64,000 bases of DNA from Dugong dugon. Taxonomy: Eukaryota; Chordata; Mammalia; Sirenia; Dugongidae. The position numbers and the translations under genes were made by a program. This document shows, one piece after another, positions 47,803 to 60,119 of this stretch. Positions within the stretch are counted from its first letter, which is position 1. Each line of letters begins with the position of its first letter. The stretch covers positions 139,650,734 to 139,714,733 of the forward strand of contig CM057462.1 in NCBI GenBank assembly GCA_030035585.1, written 5' to 3'. The notes under the pieces are model-generated. The model was not told the origin of the DNA, did not search any database, and saw only the letters and a list, made by a program, of their open reading frames with translations.

Positions 47803-48300
47803 TTTTAGCTAATAGAAATCTTTTTCAACTCATTGTTTCAAATTACTTTATCAATTAAATGAACATATGTGATTGACAATTGTTTTCTCAAGTGATTTAG
47901 ATTCACCTGAGAATTCTGTTTGCACTTTCTTAATATATATATATATATTTTTTTCTTGCTTCCTTTCTGTCTTTTTTCTTTTAACACAGCTTTGTCATTA
48001 ACCTCTGTCCACAATTTCTGTATGGTACAAATAAGGGGAAATTGCCATAAATAACTTTTTCTTGTTTTAATCACGTTACTTCTCCCTAAGTCTCACACTT
48101 CTTAGTAATATAATGGGAAAAACAACATCACCTTATGGGAATATATGCATCTTGAAACATTGTGTCTACTGCTTAGCATTTAGTAAGTGCTAAATAAATA
48201 GCAACTTACTTTCTAGTAAACTAGTATTTAAAAAACACATGAACTTAAGTTACTTCTTAACTAACATATTTTAAATAAAATTTGTAACCTGGCATCATTT
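47803..48300 (-). repeat. Right arm of the local inverted duplication
   Basis: Mirror of 45581-46115. Homology fades near 48300 on the outside, just before an MLT1 LTR, and near 47803 on the inside. The AT microsatellite is at 47932-47948 here. The small minus-strand frame at 47838-48074 is non-coding shadow. Confidence 0.92.
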
Positions 48301-48344
48301 GTCTGACTTACATTTTGTTTTTATACATTCATGTCTGCCATGTA

Positions 48345-48660
48345 GGCCAATGTATGAGTTTCCTATTGCTGCCCTAACAGGCTTGTGGCCCCTTCCTCCA
48401 TCTTCAGAGCACATCCCTCCAATCTCTGCTTCTGTTATCACACGACATTTTTTTTCTGACTCTGAGCCTCCTACCTCCTTCTTGCAAGTATTCTTGTGAT
48501 TATATTAGACTCACTGGATAATCCAAGATCATCTTTGCATCTCAAGATCCTTAACTGAGTCACATCAGCAAATTTCTTTTAGCCATGTATGGCAGCATAT
48601 TCACAGGTTCTGGGATTAGGATGTGGACATCTTTGGGAGGGCGTTATTCTGGTCAATAGA
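48345..48660 (-). mobile_element. MLT1-type (MaLR) LTR, minus strand
   Basis: CTTGTGATTATATTAGACTCACTGGATAATCCAAGATC, CTCAAGATCCTTAACTGAGTCACATCAGCAAA and GTGGACATCTTTGGGAGGGC follow the reverse complement of the MLT1 consensus. Confidence 0.7.
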
Positions 48661-49845
48661 CTTTTTCTTCTTATATTTAACCACATAAAAATCATAAGCC
48701 ATTAGTAAAAAATACCATTGGAAGTTATAACTCAATTTATAAAGAAACTTTCTAATAATATTTCTGATTAAACTAAATCTGATCCCTTGAGTATCATCCT
48801 ACTCCCCAACATAGAAACAGTAGAAACAGTAGCTAAGCAACCATCAATCAGTTATGTTATGGAGGAGATTCCTGCTTTTCATGCAGAGTTGAAGTTGATG
48901 GCCTCTATTATCTTTCATCTTGAAGACTCTCTTTACTTTGAGTATTGTAAAATAAAGACATTAGAGGAACAGTATTGTTCACTCATTTATCTTTCCACTA
49001 AATCTTCAAAAGCTAATGAATGGGAAGAATAAAGAACAGATGAAAACACGTGGTAATGCTTGGCATGTGAAATAAGCTTATATATTGTTCATTTATCTTC
49101 TATTTGACTACCCATATGCTACCAAATGGCTATAATTTTCTTGGTAACATTACATAACTATGATTTTCAGCAAAAAGTAAACGAAGCCTAGATTTTGTCA
49201 TTTATTTTAGCAATTTGGGAGACTGTGAGCAGAAGGAAGGACTGTAAAAGAGTAATGAACTACATTTTTGAGGATTAATGTACCCCAATTTAGAATGACC
49301 TATCAAAAAGAATATTTAGTTCAACATCCGCATCTGTATATGAAAAATGGAAACAAAAAAAAAATTCGGTGAGTTGCCCAAGGCCATAAAACTAGTTAAT
49401 TGCAGAGCTGAAATTAGGTTCCAGCTTTTCTATCTCCTAATTTAGTACTCTGTTAAAAAAATATGAAATTTCCAATTTCATAATTAGCGTGTGCTTTGCT
49501 CCTATTGGTGTGATATCTCTCTTCCTTTGTTCTCATTTTATGTGTTAAAATAATATTTTTTGTAGTTTGCATCTCTTAACAGAGGAAAAAATGCATTTTC
49601 CAGGAGAAATGATTATGCACAAATGGACAAGATACAATCATATTTCTATTGCCTCTCTCTCTGCAAACTTACGATGCAATTAACGAAAGGAAAAGAAGCT
49701 TAAGAATGTTTTCTTCTATTTCCTCTTACTAGGAGATACTAATAAATCAGTTGAATTAAGGAGACTTTTTTTTTTTTTTTAAGAAAATGTTAAAAGTTAG
49801 AAATAAGAGTAACCAGGTGTCAAATTTGTTAATGTAATGGTTATG
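48661..49845. other. Unannotated intronic sequence with an antisense MIR-like piece
   Basis: About 49310-49440 (AGTTGCCCAAGGCCATAAAACTAGTTAATTGCAGAGC) looks like an antisense MIR 3' region. Otherwise nothing recognised. A tract of T at 49767-49780. Confidence 0.45.
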
Positions 49846-49847
49846 TA

Positions 49848-50062
49848 AGGAGCTCTAGTAACCCAGCGGTAAAGCGCTCGGTGTTAATTGAAAAGTTCGC
49901 AGTTTGAATCCGCCAGGGCTGCGCGGGAGAAAACGTGTAGCTGTCTGTTTTCATCAAGATCACAGCCTTGGAAAGCCTAAAGGGCAGTTTTATCCTGTCC
50001 TATAGAGTCGCTGTGAGTAGGAATCGACCTGATGGTAGCGGTTTGGTTTTTTGGTTTAAATC
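49848..50062 (+). mobile_element. AfroSINE copy (long-body form)
   Basis: GGAGCTCTAGTAACCCAGCGG, AGTTTGAATCCGCCAGGGC, CTGTTTTCATCAAGATCACAGCC and GTCGCTGTGAGTAGGAATCGACCTGATGGTAGCGG. Confidence 0.9.
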
Positions 50063-50065
50063 ATT

Positions 50066-50122
50066 ATGTGTGTGCGTGTGTGGGGTGGGTGTGTGTGTGT
50101 GGGTGTGTGTGTGTGGGTGTTG
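50066..50122 (+). repeat. (GT)n/(GGGT) microsatellite
   Basis: GTGTGTGCGTGTG followed by repeated GTGTGTGGGTGT units, located between two SINE pieces. Confidence 0.9.
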
Positions 50123-50124
50123 GT

Positions 50125-50182
50125 ACCAAAAAAAAAAAAAATACCCACTGCCATCAAGTCGATTTCGACTCAAACTCCAGCT
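50125..50182 (-). mobile_element. AfroSINE tail fragment, minus strand
   Basis: A 14-base A tract followed by TACCCACTGCCATCAAGTCGATTTCGACTCA, the reverse tail only. The rest of the SINE is absent. Confidence 0.75.
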
Positions 50183-53100
50183 GAAATGTTTAAAATATAT
50201 TGGCAAACATATACATAATCTGTAATGGCTTCAAATCCTCCTTGATGTATAAACAAATACTTCCCTCAACTTTTTTTCTTTTAACTATATTTGAATGTGC
50301 TCACCGCCATCATAACGTATAAATTCACTTAAAACTTCTTTCATCACTTCTTAAAGTCTTATTCCACTTTTCGATTCAGGACACGTATTCAGACTTGGAG
50401 CTTTTTCTTCCTTTGACAAACAGGAAAATGATGACGTTTGGCACCAATGAAGGACACCATAAGTAAATTATTGATTTGTTCCATTCAGTTGTTCCCTCAC
50501 TCTCAAACATCTTCTTCCCAGTTTGGGTCATTATATTCTAACATGTACCTCTTGGCATAAGCTTCTTAATTCTATACATTTCCACCTGCTTATCCCTAGA
50601 GTACTTTAAGATATAACTAGAGTAATTATATTCCCTGTCTTTGTCTAGCACTCAACCCGGTGTAAAGAATAGAATATGTCTATAGCATTAAATAAATAAC
50701 AAATATATTAAAAAGTCTTTAGTGGGTCTTGGCCAGATATTTTAGTTTGTTTTGCACTACAGTGATATGCCCTAAGATATAGTCACAATGTCACAGAATA
50801 TGGAAGTATAAAAATACTCACCACTGGTACTAATTCCAGATAAACAATTCCCTAAGCAGCTATAGATACAGATCATTCCCAGGAGTGGTGTAGCCTTTTG
50901 TAAGGCAATATTTCAGCGATGACATTTTGGTGCCAGAGAATCAACATATCCAATACTGATTATCAATCTGAAGAAATCTTGCCATCTGGAATTGGCCCCT
51001 CTAGTAAAACTATTGAAATCATCATGGGACAATGCTTCTTAATCACCCTTAACTTAGTTGGAAAAATAAGAAGAAATGTCTATTCAATTTATGCTCTCCC
51101 TATGGAGTTATCTAGATAGTTGTTTATTTGTACTGTTTGAACAACTTTATTACTGACTTTTTTCTTTTCAGAGCATTTTAACCTACAAAATTAATTATGA
51201 AAAATTTGAATTTCTGATCATATTTGGAAGTTACAGTTCAGAGAACTCTAATTTCACTGTATCTATTTGCTTGTAATCATTATAAACTATTTTGTACGGT
51301 GGTAGTGTGCTCATATATTAATGTAATACATATATGGAGCCAATATTGCTTTTCTTTCAATAGTTCTATCATGAAATATATATAAGAGAATAATTTTAAC
51401 AGACTATTTCAGACCCTTAAAAAAAAAGTCCCCCAAATGAGATGGAGAAGTAGAGGTAATATACTGATTTATCAAATAAGTCTAAATATTACATAAAATA
51501 AGGACAGTCTAAACAATAAGTTCATGTTACAAAATATTTAGAATTATAGTACCATGCAAATAAATTGGACAGTATGCATATACTAAGGAATAAGAGAATA
51601 TATTTTGTACCAAGTATCATAAAATACAGAAAGTAATTCATAAAAGTATTTATTATAAGGTTGTAGCATCCCAGAGAGTTACAACGCAAAATATCACTAA
51701 GGTTGGGGGGTGAGGTGAAGTGGGGGGGGGGAATTAATCAATAATTTAAAAAGACATTATCTTGCAACATTTTTCAAGATAAATAACCTGGTTCCTTCTT
51801 TATAGAAGTTCTTAGTTTATTGGGATTACTTCCTCCTTGGTTGTGAGGAGTGCTAGGGAAGGCTGTATGGAAGAAACGACATTTGAGTTGTGTCTTAAAA
51901 TATAGGTAAGATTTGGACATATGGGGAAGAGGGTAAGAGCTTTCCAGGTAAAGGCAAAAACATGCACGCAACAGCATCTGTGATTTTCTCTCTGAGCTTA
52001 TTTTTATTCTTCCGAAGACTTGGTATAAGATAGAGTAGGCGTAGCTCTGACACATACTTTGCAATACCTTGTTTTTAAAGTAAAAAGAAAAGACAAATGT
52101 TCTTAGAAAACCCTATTTTTTTATTATTTCAACACGTTTTTGAGTAATTAGTAGTGTTCTTAAGATTACCTAGCACTATGGATAGAGATGGTCTTATAGA
52201 GTTCCTGTATCTTGGATTCCACCCTGCCCCTGAAAGCAGTTTACTACCTCTTGTAGCAAGTACCACAAATAAATTAAGTTTCATTATGATATGCTGTGCA
52301 GGTGTTTTTGAAATATATTTCTTAAATACTAATTACTTATGAGGGGGATCTGTTCTAAGTACTACATTGTTATCATATATTGTTTAATCCATTGTATTAG
52401 CTATATGGGTTGAATTGACAGAATCAACTCATGTATTACTCAGGTGGACTTGCTTTTAGATGAGTAACATCAGCAGAAATGTTACTACAGTGGCTAACTG
52501 GGGGCCAAGGCTTTGTAAAGGACTTTGTAGAAGTTTCTATTGAAAAGAGCAGGAAAATCAAGATGAGTGACTGAGAGAGCAATCCAAGGCAAAAGAGTGG
52601 TGAAATAATATTTCTAAAAGTGGTCATTTTTCCATGACCCTCTGCCCTGAACATTTTTAGATTGAGTAATCTAAGGAAAGCCCTTGCCTGACCTTTCTTC
52701 TTTGATATTATTCTTGAATAGTGGAAAGAATTTAAACTACTTTATCGCTCGCATACTTTGCAAAAAACACAAGGAATCCATAATTTGCAGCCTGGTCAAA
52801 GAAGCACTTTTATTTTGTTATAAATTCTTTAAATATATCCATCCCCTCTGTAATCCCCTCCCCAGGATTAATTGGAAAGTTCTTTTTTAACGTGGTTTGC
52901 TCTGATACTATGGAACCACTTATCATATCTTGTATTCTTTTCCTAAGAAACTTGTAAAAGGTGTCTTTTCGATTGCAGGTATTATGTAAATTTTTAAGGC
53001 GACAAGTTGAAATTGGAGTTTTGATCCAAATTATGGGATGGTTTTGAGAACCCATGCTGACAACTTTCAATTTTCCAAAAGCTGAGAAGGGGAAACAGTA

Positions 53101-53220
53101 TGACTGAAGGAGAAAGAAAGGCTTCTTTTATCATCATCAGTCCCTACTATGTGGTACACAATGGACTTTAGATTTGGGTATAGGTTGCTTGATGTAAATG
53201 CTATCTTTACATAGAATTTT
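50183..53220. other. Unannotated AT-rich intronic sequence
   Basis: Poly-G tract near 51722-51731. No repeat family named and no gene. Minus-strand frames up to 96 codons have no domain and do not match noelin-3 exons. Confidence 0.35.
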
Positions 53221-53224
53221 ATGA

Positions 53225-53420
53225 CTTAAAATGCAGCTTCACATATATTATGTAATGTTATCAATAACTGCATGAGTTCCATTGCTATTATACCTATTCC
53301 ATAGTTATGAAAACTGAGCTTGAGAGAGCTTAAGTGATTTATTAAAAAGTTGCACAATAAGGACTTAAAACCAATTCTTGTGATTTCAAGTCTGGTTCCC
53401 TTTTTACACTGTCATTAACT
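53225..53420 (-). mobile_element. MIR SINE, antisense
   Basis: TAATGTTATCAATAACTGCATGAG, AAACTGAGCTTGAGAGAGCTTAAGTG and GCACAATAAGGACTTAAAACC fit a reverse MIR. Confidence 0.65.
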
Positions 53421-54034
53421 TGGGGATACAGTTTTAAAAACTGATTTTAAATATTGTCATGATAATGTAAGCTTCATTTTTTTTTTTTTTTTTAAAAAAA
53501 GAAAACCCTTCAAGATCTTCAACTGGTAAGTGGCATAGACTGAGTAGATAAATCATCAGTTCTAGATGGAGTAGTTTGATATTTTCTTTCCTCCCATTAA
53601 TCAGTTCATTAGAGATATTTTAAATTCAACTATTGTGTGAAGATAATAATTCCAGAAAAGAAAGGTAACATTGGAAGAATTATCAAAAGCTATTTAAAGC
53701 AGCTATAAAATGGTCTCAGTCCCTCTCTTTTTTCCATTTGAGTCATACCTTCAAACTTGTTTTTTGAAAGGTTAGGGAATAAATTCTGATTTTTTAAAAA
53801 AAATATTGAAAAACTTAGTTTTTTTTTTCCTTTTTCAAATCTCTTGGGTAAATCATATGTTTAAAATTTGTTCTTGAATTAATTGATTTTGCAAAAGAAG
53901 GCATCATCTTACACAGTATTTGTAATTAAAAGCAAATCATTTGTTTAAAAAAGAAAGTGCAAAAGAAGAAGTTTTTGTCTTTTATAACTCTTATTAAAAG
54001 AAAATCTGGCAAATTAAAAAGAGAGATAGCGAGA

Positions 54035-54487
54035 GCTGTGTGCCATCAGCTCTTTGGCACTGTCACAGCAGGGCTGCTGAAGACCAACTGGCTTTGTGAG
54101 ATTGGCTGGATGTAAGAGTCCACAGAGAGACTAAAAATGCTATACATGAAGATCCTTGATGTTCTTCAGCAAATGCCTAAAAATGCAGGATATAGAAAGT
54201 ATACAGAAGAAATTACAAATAATAAGCTGAGTAAGGTTAATGTGGAACCAGATGTTAAAAAATTAAAAGACCAACTTCAGACTGAATAAATTGAAGGAGT
54301 AATTTTCAGGGTGAAAATGAACTAAGTCTGGCAAGAAAAATGATATAGTGGAAACCCTGGGAGGCTTTAGTGGAAGAACCTCCTGCCAGTCAGTGGAAAT
54401 GGCCAATATAATCGTCATTAAATGACTTTGGTGTGTTAATAGGAAAATGATATAATTAAATGTTCTATTATTAAGAAAAAAAAAAAA
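54035..54487 (+). pseudogene. NDUFA5P: Processed pseudogene of NDUFA5 (complex I B13 subunit)
   Basis: The stretch 54064-54411 follows the NDUFA5 reading from its start region to its terminal KWPI-stop. Recognisable pieces are KILDVL (near 54149), [11 protein letters not shown] (near 54176-54208), ITN.KL, EPDVKKL.DQLQ (near 54246-54282), and the C-terminal EEPP..QWKWPI (54373-54411, degenerate). The ATG is lost, there are in-frame stops and frameshifts, and a stop replaces a conserved codon after DQLQ. No introns interrupt it. A short 3'UTR-like stretch ends in an A-run at 54475-54487. These are the marks of a retrotransposed mRNA copy. The parent gene encodes an accessory subunit of mitochondrial NADH:ubiquinone oxidoreductase. 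The copy is in the opposite orientation to OLFM3 and is not expected to make protein. No clear target-site duplication was found. Confidence 0.85.
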
Positions 54488-54956
54488 TAGACCACCATTT
54501 CAGAACCATACTTTAGAATTGAACTTAGGTTCCAGGCAGTTAGTGTTTAAACAGCTTTCAGTGTTAACCTGCATACTTTAATGGCATGGGAAAATAATCT
54601 TGTTCACATACATGCACACATAAACATTCATACAAATGCACAGATAATAGCTCACTGTGGCCTTACCTAACCTACCATGACAACTGTCTGGTTTTGTATC
54701 CTCTTTCTTAATTTCACAACTGCTAACTAACTTTTTTAAAAGTAAAATGTTAGTCAGTACGTAAGTAAGTAAGATATCAAATCTTATTTTCTTCAGTTGC
54801 AGCGTTACTCAATCCCATGTTTTTCCTTCACACATTCTCTCAGCACAAAAATAGAGGTTTTTATAATAATTGCCTATCTAAAATCCGTAAGGATGTACCT
54901 GACTTCTGAATAGGAAAAGTCAGCTACAGACTATGCGGTACCCTTTTAAATTTTTG

Positions 54957-55175
54957 TTTTTTTAATGGTAGTTGTTAGTTGCCAACCAGTCCGTTCCAAC
55001 TCATGGAGACCCCATATGTGCAGAATACAGCTGCTCCATAGGGTTTTCAAGCCTGTGACCTTTCGGAAGCAGATCTCCAGGCCTGTCTTCCCAGGTGCCT
55101 CTGGGTGTGTTCAGACCACCAACATTTAGGCTAGTAGTCATGCTCTTAATCATTTGCACCACCCAGGTACCCCAT
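54957..55175 (-). mobile_element. AfroSINE copy, minus strand, second subfamily
   Basis: TAGTTGTTAGTTGCCAACCAGTCCG, CCATAGGGTTTTCAAGCCTGTGACC, CAGGCCTGTCTTCCCAGGTGCC and ATTTGCACCACCCAGGTACC. Confidence 0.92.
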
Positions 55176-55639
55176 TTTTTAAGATAGCCCTCCTAAATAG
55201 TTCCAACATCTCTTCAGTATATATGGCAAGGACAAGGCAATTCCTTAGATATGGCAGAGAACTTTTCACTAGAGAACTTTTCATTAAATAAAAGACTTAC
55301 AGCCAGTATAGCCAGTGCATTGGCTTTCGGTCTTACTACATTAATAACTGATCTTTTCAGGGGAGCAAATTTTGATGGTGAATGTATAGAAGCCTGAATA
55401 TATGAACCATGTGTGAACAGACAGGAGAGGAGGAGAAGGTGGTGCAGCAGGAAGTAGGGAATTGAAGAGAAGGCTCAGAATGGTAAACATAGAAGATGAT
55501 AAATTCATGATATTACCTAGGCAGGCTCATCCCCAGGTCCCGAAGAGTTTAAGATCTTTCAATCTACATCACCCTATAAAAGCATTTCCCAGTTTTTGAG
55601 GAATGATCAGATATTACTAAACAGAAGCATTCTAGCATT

Positions 55640-55790
55640 TAAAAATGAAGTTTTAAGATCATCCAGACCCGTCATTTTACGGATGAAGGCACTGAGGTCA
55701 GGAGAGGTTAAATAGCTTCCCCAAAGTCATATATGTATGTACACACTGTCAGTGGCAAAGTAGGGCCCGTGACTCCTGCCTGTTCTGCTT
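55640..55790 (-). mobile_element. MIR/L2-like fragment, antisense
   Basis: ATCATCCAGACCCGTCATTTTACGGATGAAGGCACTGAGG and GAGGTTAAATAGCTTCCCCAAAGTC. Confidence 0.55.
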
Positions 55791-58255
55791 TTCAATTTTG
55801 TGCTGCTTTTTCTCCCGACAGAGCATCAATCATCATTACAGCAATTTTTAAAAGAAATAATTTCAGTGTTAAAGAGAATAAGAAGTTTAAAAGAAAAATG
55901 AAGAAAAAACAGCACCACTTTAATTCTTTCAAGTTGCCAAGAGAAAGAATATTTACTTTCTGCAAAACAAAATTTTAATGGGGTGAAGGAGGATAAGATA
56001 CAATGGGAGTAGGAAGCCACAAGCTCTTTCAAAACATGAATGGGATTCCTTGAATCTTTCACTTTTTACGATATCAGAGTTCATGGGTATATCCTTACAG
56101 GCTTTTGCAAAACTGAAATTGATCCTGTCATGTAAAGGATGTCTAGAGAATACAAGACACATAGCAGAAGACAGGTTTTTGAGGTGGATTTTAGGCAATC
56201 GTCAGTAATCTCTGTTGAGTCTTGTTACTGTTTTCCTCTTTTCTTAATTTCTTTTGGAATTGTAAAAATAAGAACTTTAACTAGATTCACTATACATAAA
56301 TCTACCTTTACACAAGCCTTTTGTGCCTTTGAGTGTTTTCTAACAGTAATAAAACATGAGGGCATTTGTACATGGTATATTGCATTATGAAACATTTAAC
56401 AATATAATTATTGAAATGTTCAGAGTTCTCATCATGTTTATATTGGTTTAAGGCAACTGCCTTATTTAGGGCAAGAGTTCTAACTGACCAGGTGGTTTTA
56501 GACAAAAAGAGCAGTTTGGTGTTGGAGATTATTGCTGAATCATTGTTATTTTTATGTCTAAAATGTGAGCAAGTACCGTGGTGATAAGTTCCTTAACATA
56601 TTTCTAGGTAAAAAGATAGTGAATGATTCCTCAACCTAAGCATTTTCCCTGATAAGACATTTTGCGATACATTTATTGTACAAGTATGACAGCTTTAAAG
56701 TTCAGCAGTGACTGTGATGTGTGGATATGCCCATTTCACCTCTTTTTAACTGTTCCCCAAGTATCAGACTCCAGTGTAAATGTTTTGATTGAAACCTGCA
56801 CAGCCATATTTATATCCTCCTTCCTTCATAGGTCAGCATTGCAGAGCAGAGAAATTCATGGTTCCAATTCATAGGGATTACTATTTTGTTAGAATACTCA
56901 AATAATGGCCTGCTAAAAATCTTACTGGAAATGAAAAAGAAGTCTACTCTTTGTACTATCAAGGTCATTACTGAACTCGATGCCTTTAGTTTAAAAGCAC
57001 AGAGATGCCATCTAGCAGCCACCTTCAGGAATTTCCTACACAGAAATAGTCCTTCTCTATGAAACTGAGCAATAATTGAATTTCTACAAGCTTTCAGTTT
57101 ATTTTTTTAATTTACTTATTGAATGACATTTTGGCATATTGCCTATAATTCAGACTCTATTACAAATGAAATTAATTGACATCTTTTAACATAGGCAAAG
57201 TGATATACCCACTAGTTTTTTCAAACTAGACCTGGAAACTTGTTAATTAGACTTTAATTATGAAAATGTAATTCTAGTAATTTTCCTGAGTGCAAAATTG
57301 ACAACCTGTCTGTATAAAAATACAAATAACTAATTAGTGGTGAATTGTATTCCTTTACTAGAAGAAAAATACTGATCTTGCCAATTTTCTGATATGTTAA
57401 GTGAGAGAAAAAAGTAAGTGTATGCTGAAAGTAAGTTCATCCTATGAACATAGAAATTTGGGATTTCTTTGAATATAAAAATAAAATTGATTGTCAGTAA
57501 TTTATCTTGGCATAAGATGGTGATACTTAAGCACATTGTAAAATGTCACATAAGATCTCTAAGCTTCAATCCCAGAAAAAAATCATAAACATAAACATTG
57601 CATGGTCTTCTATAAAAAGGCATTGGCACTGTTGTTAGAAAACTGTTTTGTTTATAGATAAATTAACACAGGGGAAGCACATCTAGGATTTAGGTTTCCA
57701 ACATTTGATATACATGACAATTCTATACTAAAAAAAAAAAATCTATTCACTTTTAAGAGCTCTGCTGTTTTGCCAGCTCTTGTATATCCATGTGTGATTA
57801 TACATATGCTTACTATAAAAATAAAGTTTAATAATATAGAAAACTACTTCAGGGTAAATAAATTTGTTTGAAATATAATTATGAAATATGTCAGTCCTAT
57901 AATATTAACAACAGTGTAATATTAGCATGAAAAAAAAATCAACTGTTTAGAATTTCTGCATATTCAAGTGTCATCACTTAAGTTATTACTTATTTGTCCC
58001 CAGACTGGCCTTTGTGGTACCTTATTATTGGGTTTCATATTTCAGTTTCACAAGACAAAATTTGCATTGTGAATACTAATTTTATTATCTAAATCCTTGG
58101 GTAATCTGTACGGCAAATAAACTTTGAGAAAACTCCTAGTTTTTAACCCAGTTGACAATTACTTTGAGAACACAGTGGCACTCTATAATTTTTTTTGGGG
58201 GGAAGGGCAATGTAGTTTAGTAATCAGCAATAGTTTGATAAAACGTACAAAAGTA
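55791..58255. other. Unannotated AT-rich intronic sequence
   Basis: No gene or named repeat. Short frames are incidental. Confidence 0.35.
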
Positions 58256-58424
58256 TGTATATTTTCACCAAAAAAAAAAAAAAAAGGTTGAGAAGGGAGA
58301 GGGTTGACATGTTGTGGGGTCGTTGACCAATGTCGTGGAGCAGTATGTGTACTGCTGTTTCATGAGAAACTATTTGTTCTGTAGGCCTTCGCCTGAAGTA
58401 CAATTAAAAAAAAAAAAAAAAAAA
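58256..58424 (+). mobile_element. 5'-truncated LINE tail with internal A tract, 10-bp target duplication
   Basis: TGTATATTTTCACC, a 16-base A tract, GGTTGAGAAGGGAGAGGG and the tail module (GTTGACATGTTGTGGGGT..AACTATTTGTTCTG..CTGAAGTACAATT) ending in poly-A. Flanked by TACAAAAGTA at 58246-58255 and 58425-58434. It matches the second-tail junction of the 22719 element, including the internal A tract. Confidence 0.95.
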
Positions 58425-59114
58425 TACAAAAGTAGCTTCTAGACATTTTTCTTTCTACTGTGTTTTGTCTGAAGTTCCACAAACCGTTTATAATAGTAAA
58501 ATAACTTGCTATGAACATGTTAACATTCTCTATAATGGCATATGTGGTGTAGAGTAAAATATCATCTTCTATTCTTTGCACACTGTATATAGCACTATCT
58601 AGAAACTGAGAAGGATAGTTTGAAAAGTTAATGCATACTATTTCTTGCCTGGATTTCTCAGCTCAGCTGTGCCAAACAGTCACAGTTACATCTGAAGAAA
58701 ATTTTATATCATTGAATACACAGAAATAAAGTCTGTAATGATAAAAAATGTTTTATTTGTTTAGGAGATTTATCTTCATATTTAAAAGTTCTGCTGTGTT
58801 TATGTACATTCAGTTTTGGGAAGAATGGGGCACAGGCAGTGAAGATATTCATGTATTAAAGATATCAGATGAATCAATCACACGTTATTGTTACTACATT
58901 AAGTTAGTACATCTACATTTCTGCATCCATTTTAAAGAATGACATATAAAACTCACTTTAAGTCAAATAGCTTTTTCTTCAGTAAATCAGTAATTGACTT
59001 TGCTTTTTAAAAATGTTTTACCAGGAGTGTTTTAAACAAGAAAAATCGAGTAATATGGCAAAATTTTTTAACTAATGTAACATAATGAGAGTGGAGGAGA
59101 CATATATCAATATA

Positions 59115-59154
59115 GGTACAGATATACATATATATATATATATATATATACGTA

Positions 59155-59187
<33 letters not shown>

Positions 59188-59271
59188 CAGTGCTCCCTTA
59201 TATATGTGTGTGTATATATACATATATGCATGTGTATATATATATATATGTATGTATATATATATATAAAA

Positions 59272-59313
<42 letters not shown>
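59115..59313. repeat. Long TA/TATG microsatellite
   Basis: About 200 bp of near-continuous (TA)n with TATG/TGTG interruptions and a small unique island (CAGTGCTCCCTTA). It lies about 1.4 kb downstream of the OLFM3 first exon. The tyrosine/isoleucine-rich frames on both strands are artefacts of this repeat. Confidence 0.95.
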
Positions 59314-59316
<3 letters not shown>

Positions 59317-60119
59317 CAAAATCAACACTTTTCACCTAGGTGCAAAATGCTTTAAAGCTACCACTTAGTATGTAAAAGATGCCATTAAAATCATTAAGAT
59401 GGAATTCACACACTGTGTGAAGCTTTCACAGTGACAATATCAGTACAACCACAGCTTTAAAATAACATGATGTTATTCTCATCAGGTTTCCCCAAATATG
59501 AAAACTGTACAGAAATAATTATGAGTATATAGGACTTGATTCTAAGTTGTCACTATCTGCTATATTAAGCCTAGAAATAGTCAACCAACTACATATTAGA
59601 TTATACTTAAGTCTTAGTTCTATTGAATTATGATAGGAAACTTAATTTCTCTACACTACATAAATGATGTGAAGCTGCAGAAATAACTTCACAACATTCC
59701 AGATACAACTTTAAATGTTTTTATAACAGGATTATTTTTCCTGTAGTATAAAATTGATCTTGATGATTTCAATAAGTAAAATGATAAATTGTATCTCTTG
59801 CCCTTCTTACTCGGATACTTTATGTCTTACAGGTAATTAATGATTTTCTTAGAATGCTGAAGCTCTCAGATTACCTCATATTATCATCAAGACTACACCG
59901 TTGAAAATATTTCTCCATATTTTCCCACCTTTTCATCAAAAGAGCTTAGCGTTCACTTTAAATTGCCAGTACTGGATAATTTTCAGAGTTCAGCAGCTAG
60001 GAGACAACTCATTCTTCCTATTGCCCTCCTTAGTTTGATAGGGCTCTCACTTCCTGTTTCTTAATACTGGGAATAAGAACTTCCTCAGTGCCCCTGAATT
60101 TCCTTAACGAAAAGAATGA
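59314..60119. other. Unannotated intronic sequence
   Basis: AT-rich, becoming less so toward the CpG-rich shore. No gene and no repeat recognised. Confidence 0.35.

Noticed and set aside
52810-53070. 86-codon minus-strand frame as a possible OLFM3 exon
   Set aside because: No match to conserved noelin-3 residues; composition is compatible with chance.
59085-59339. Tyrosine/isoleucine-rich frames on both strands
   Set aside because: Direct products of the TA microsatellite.
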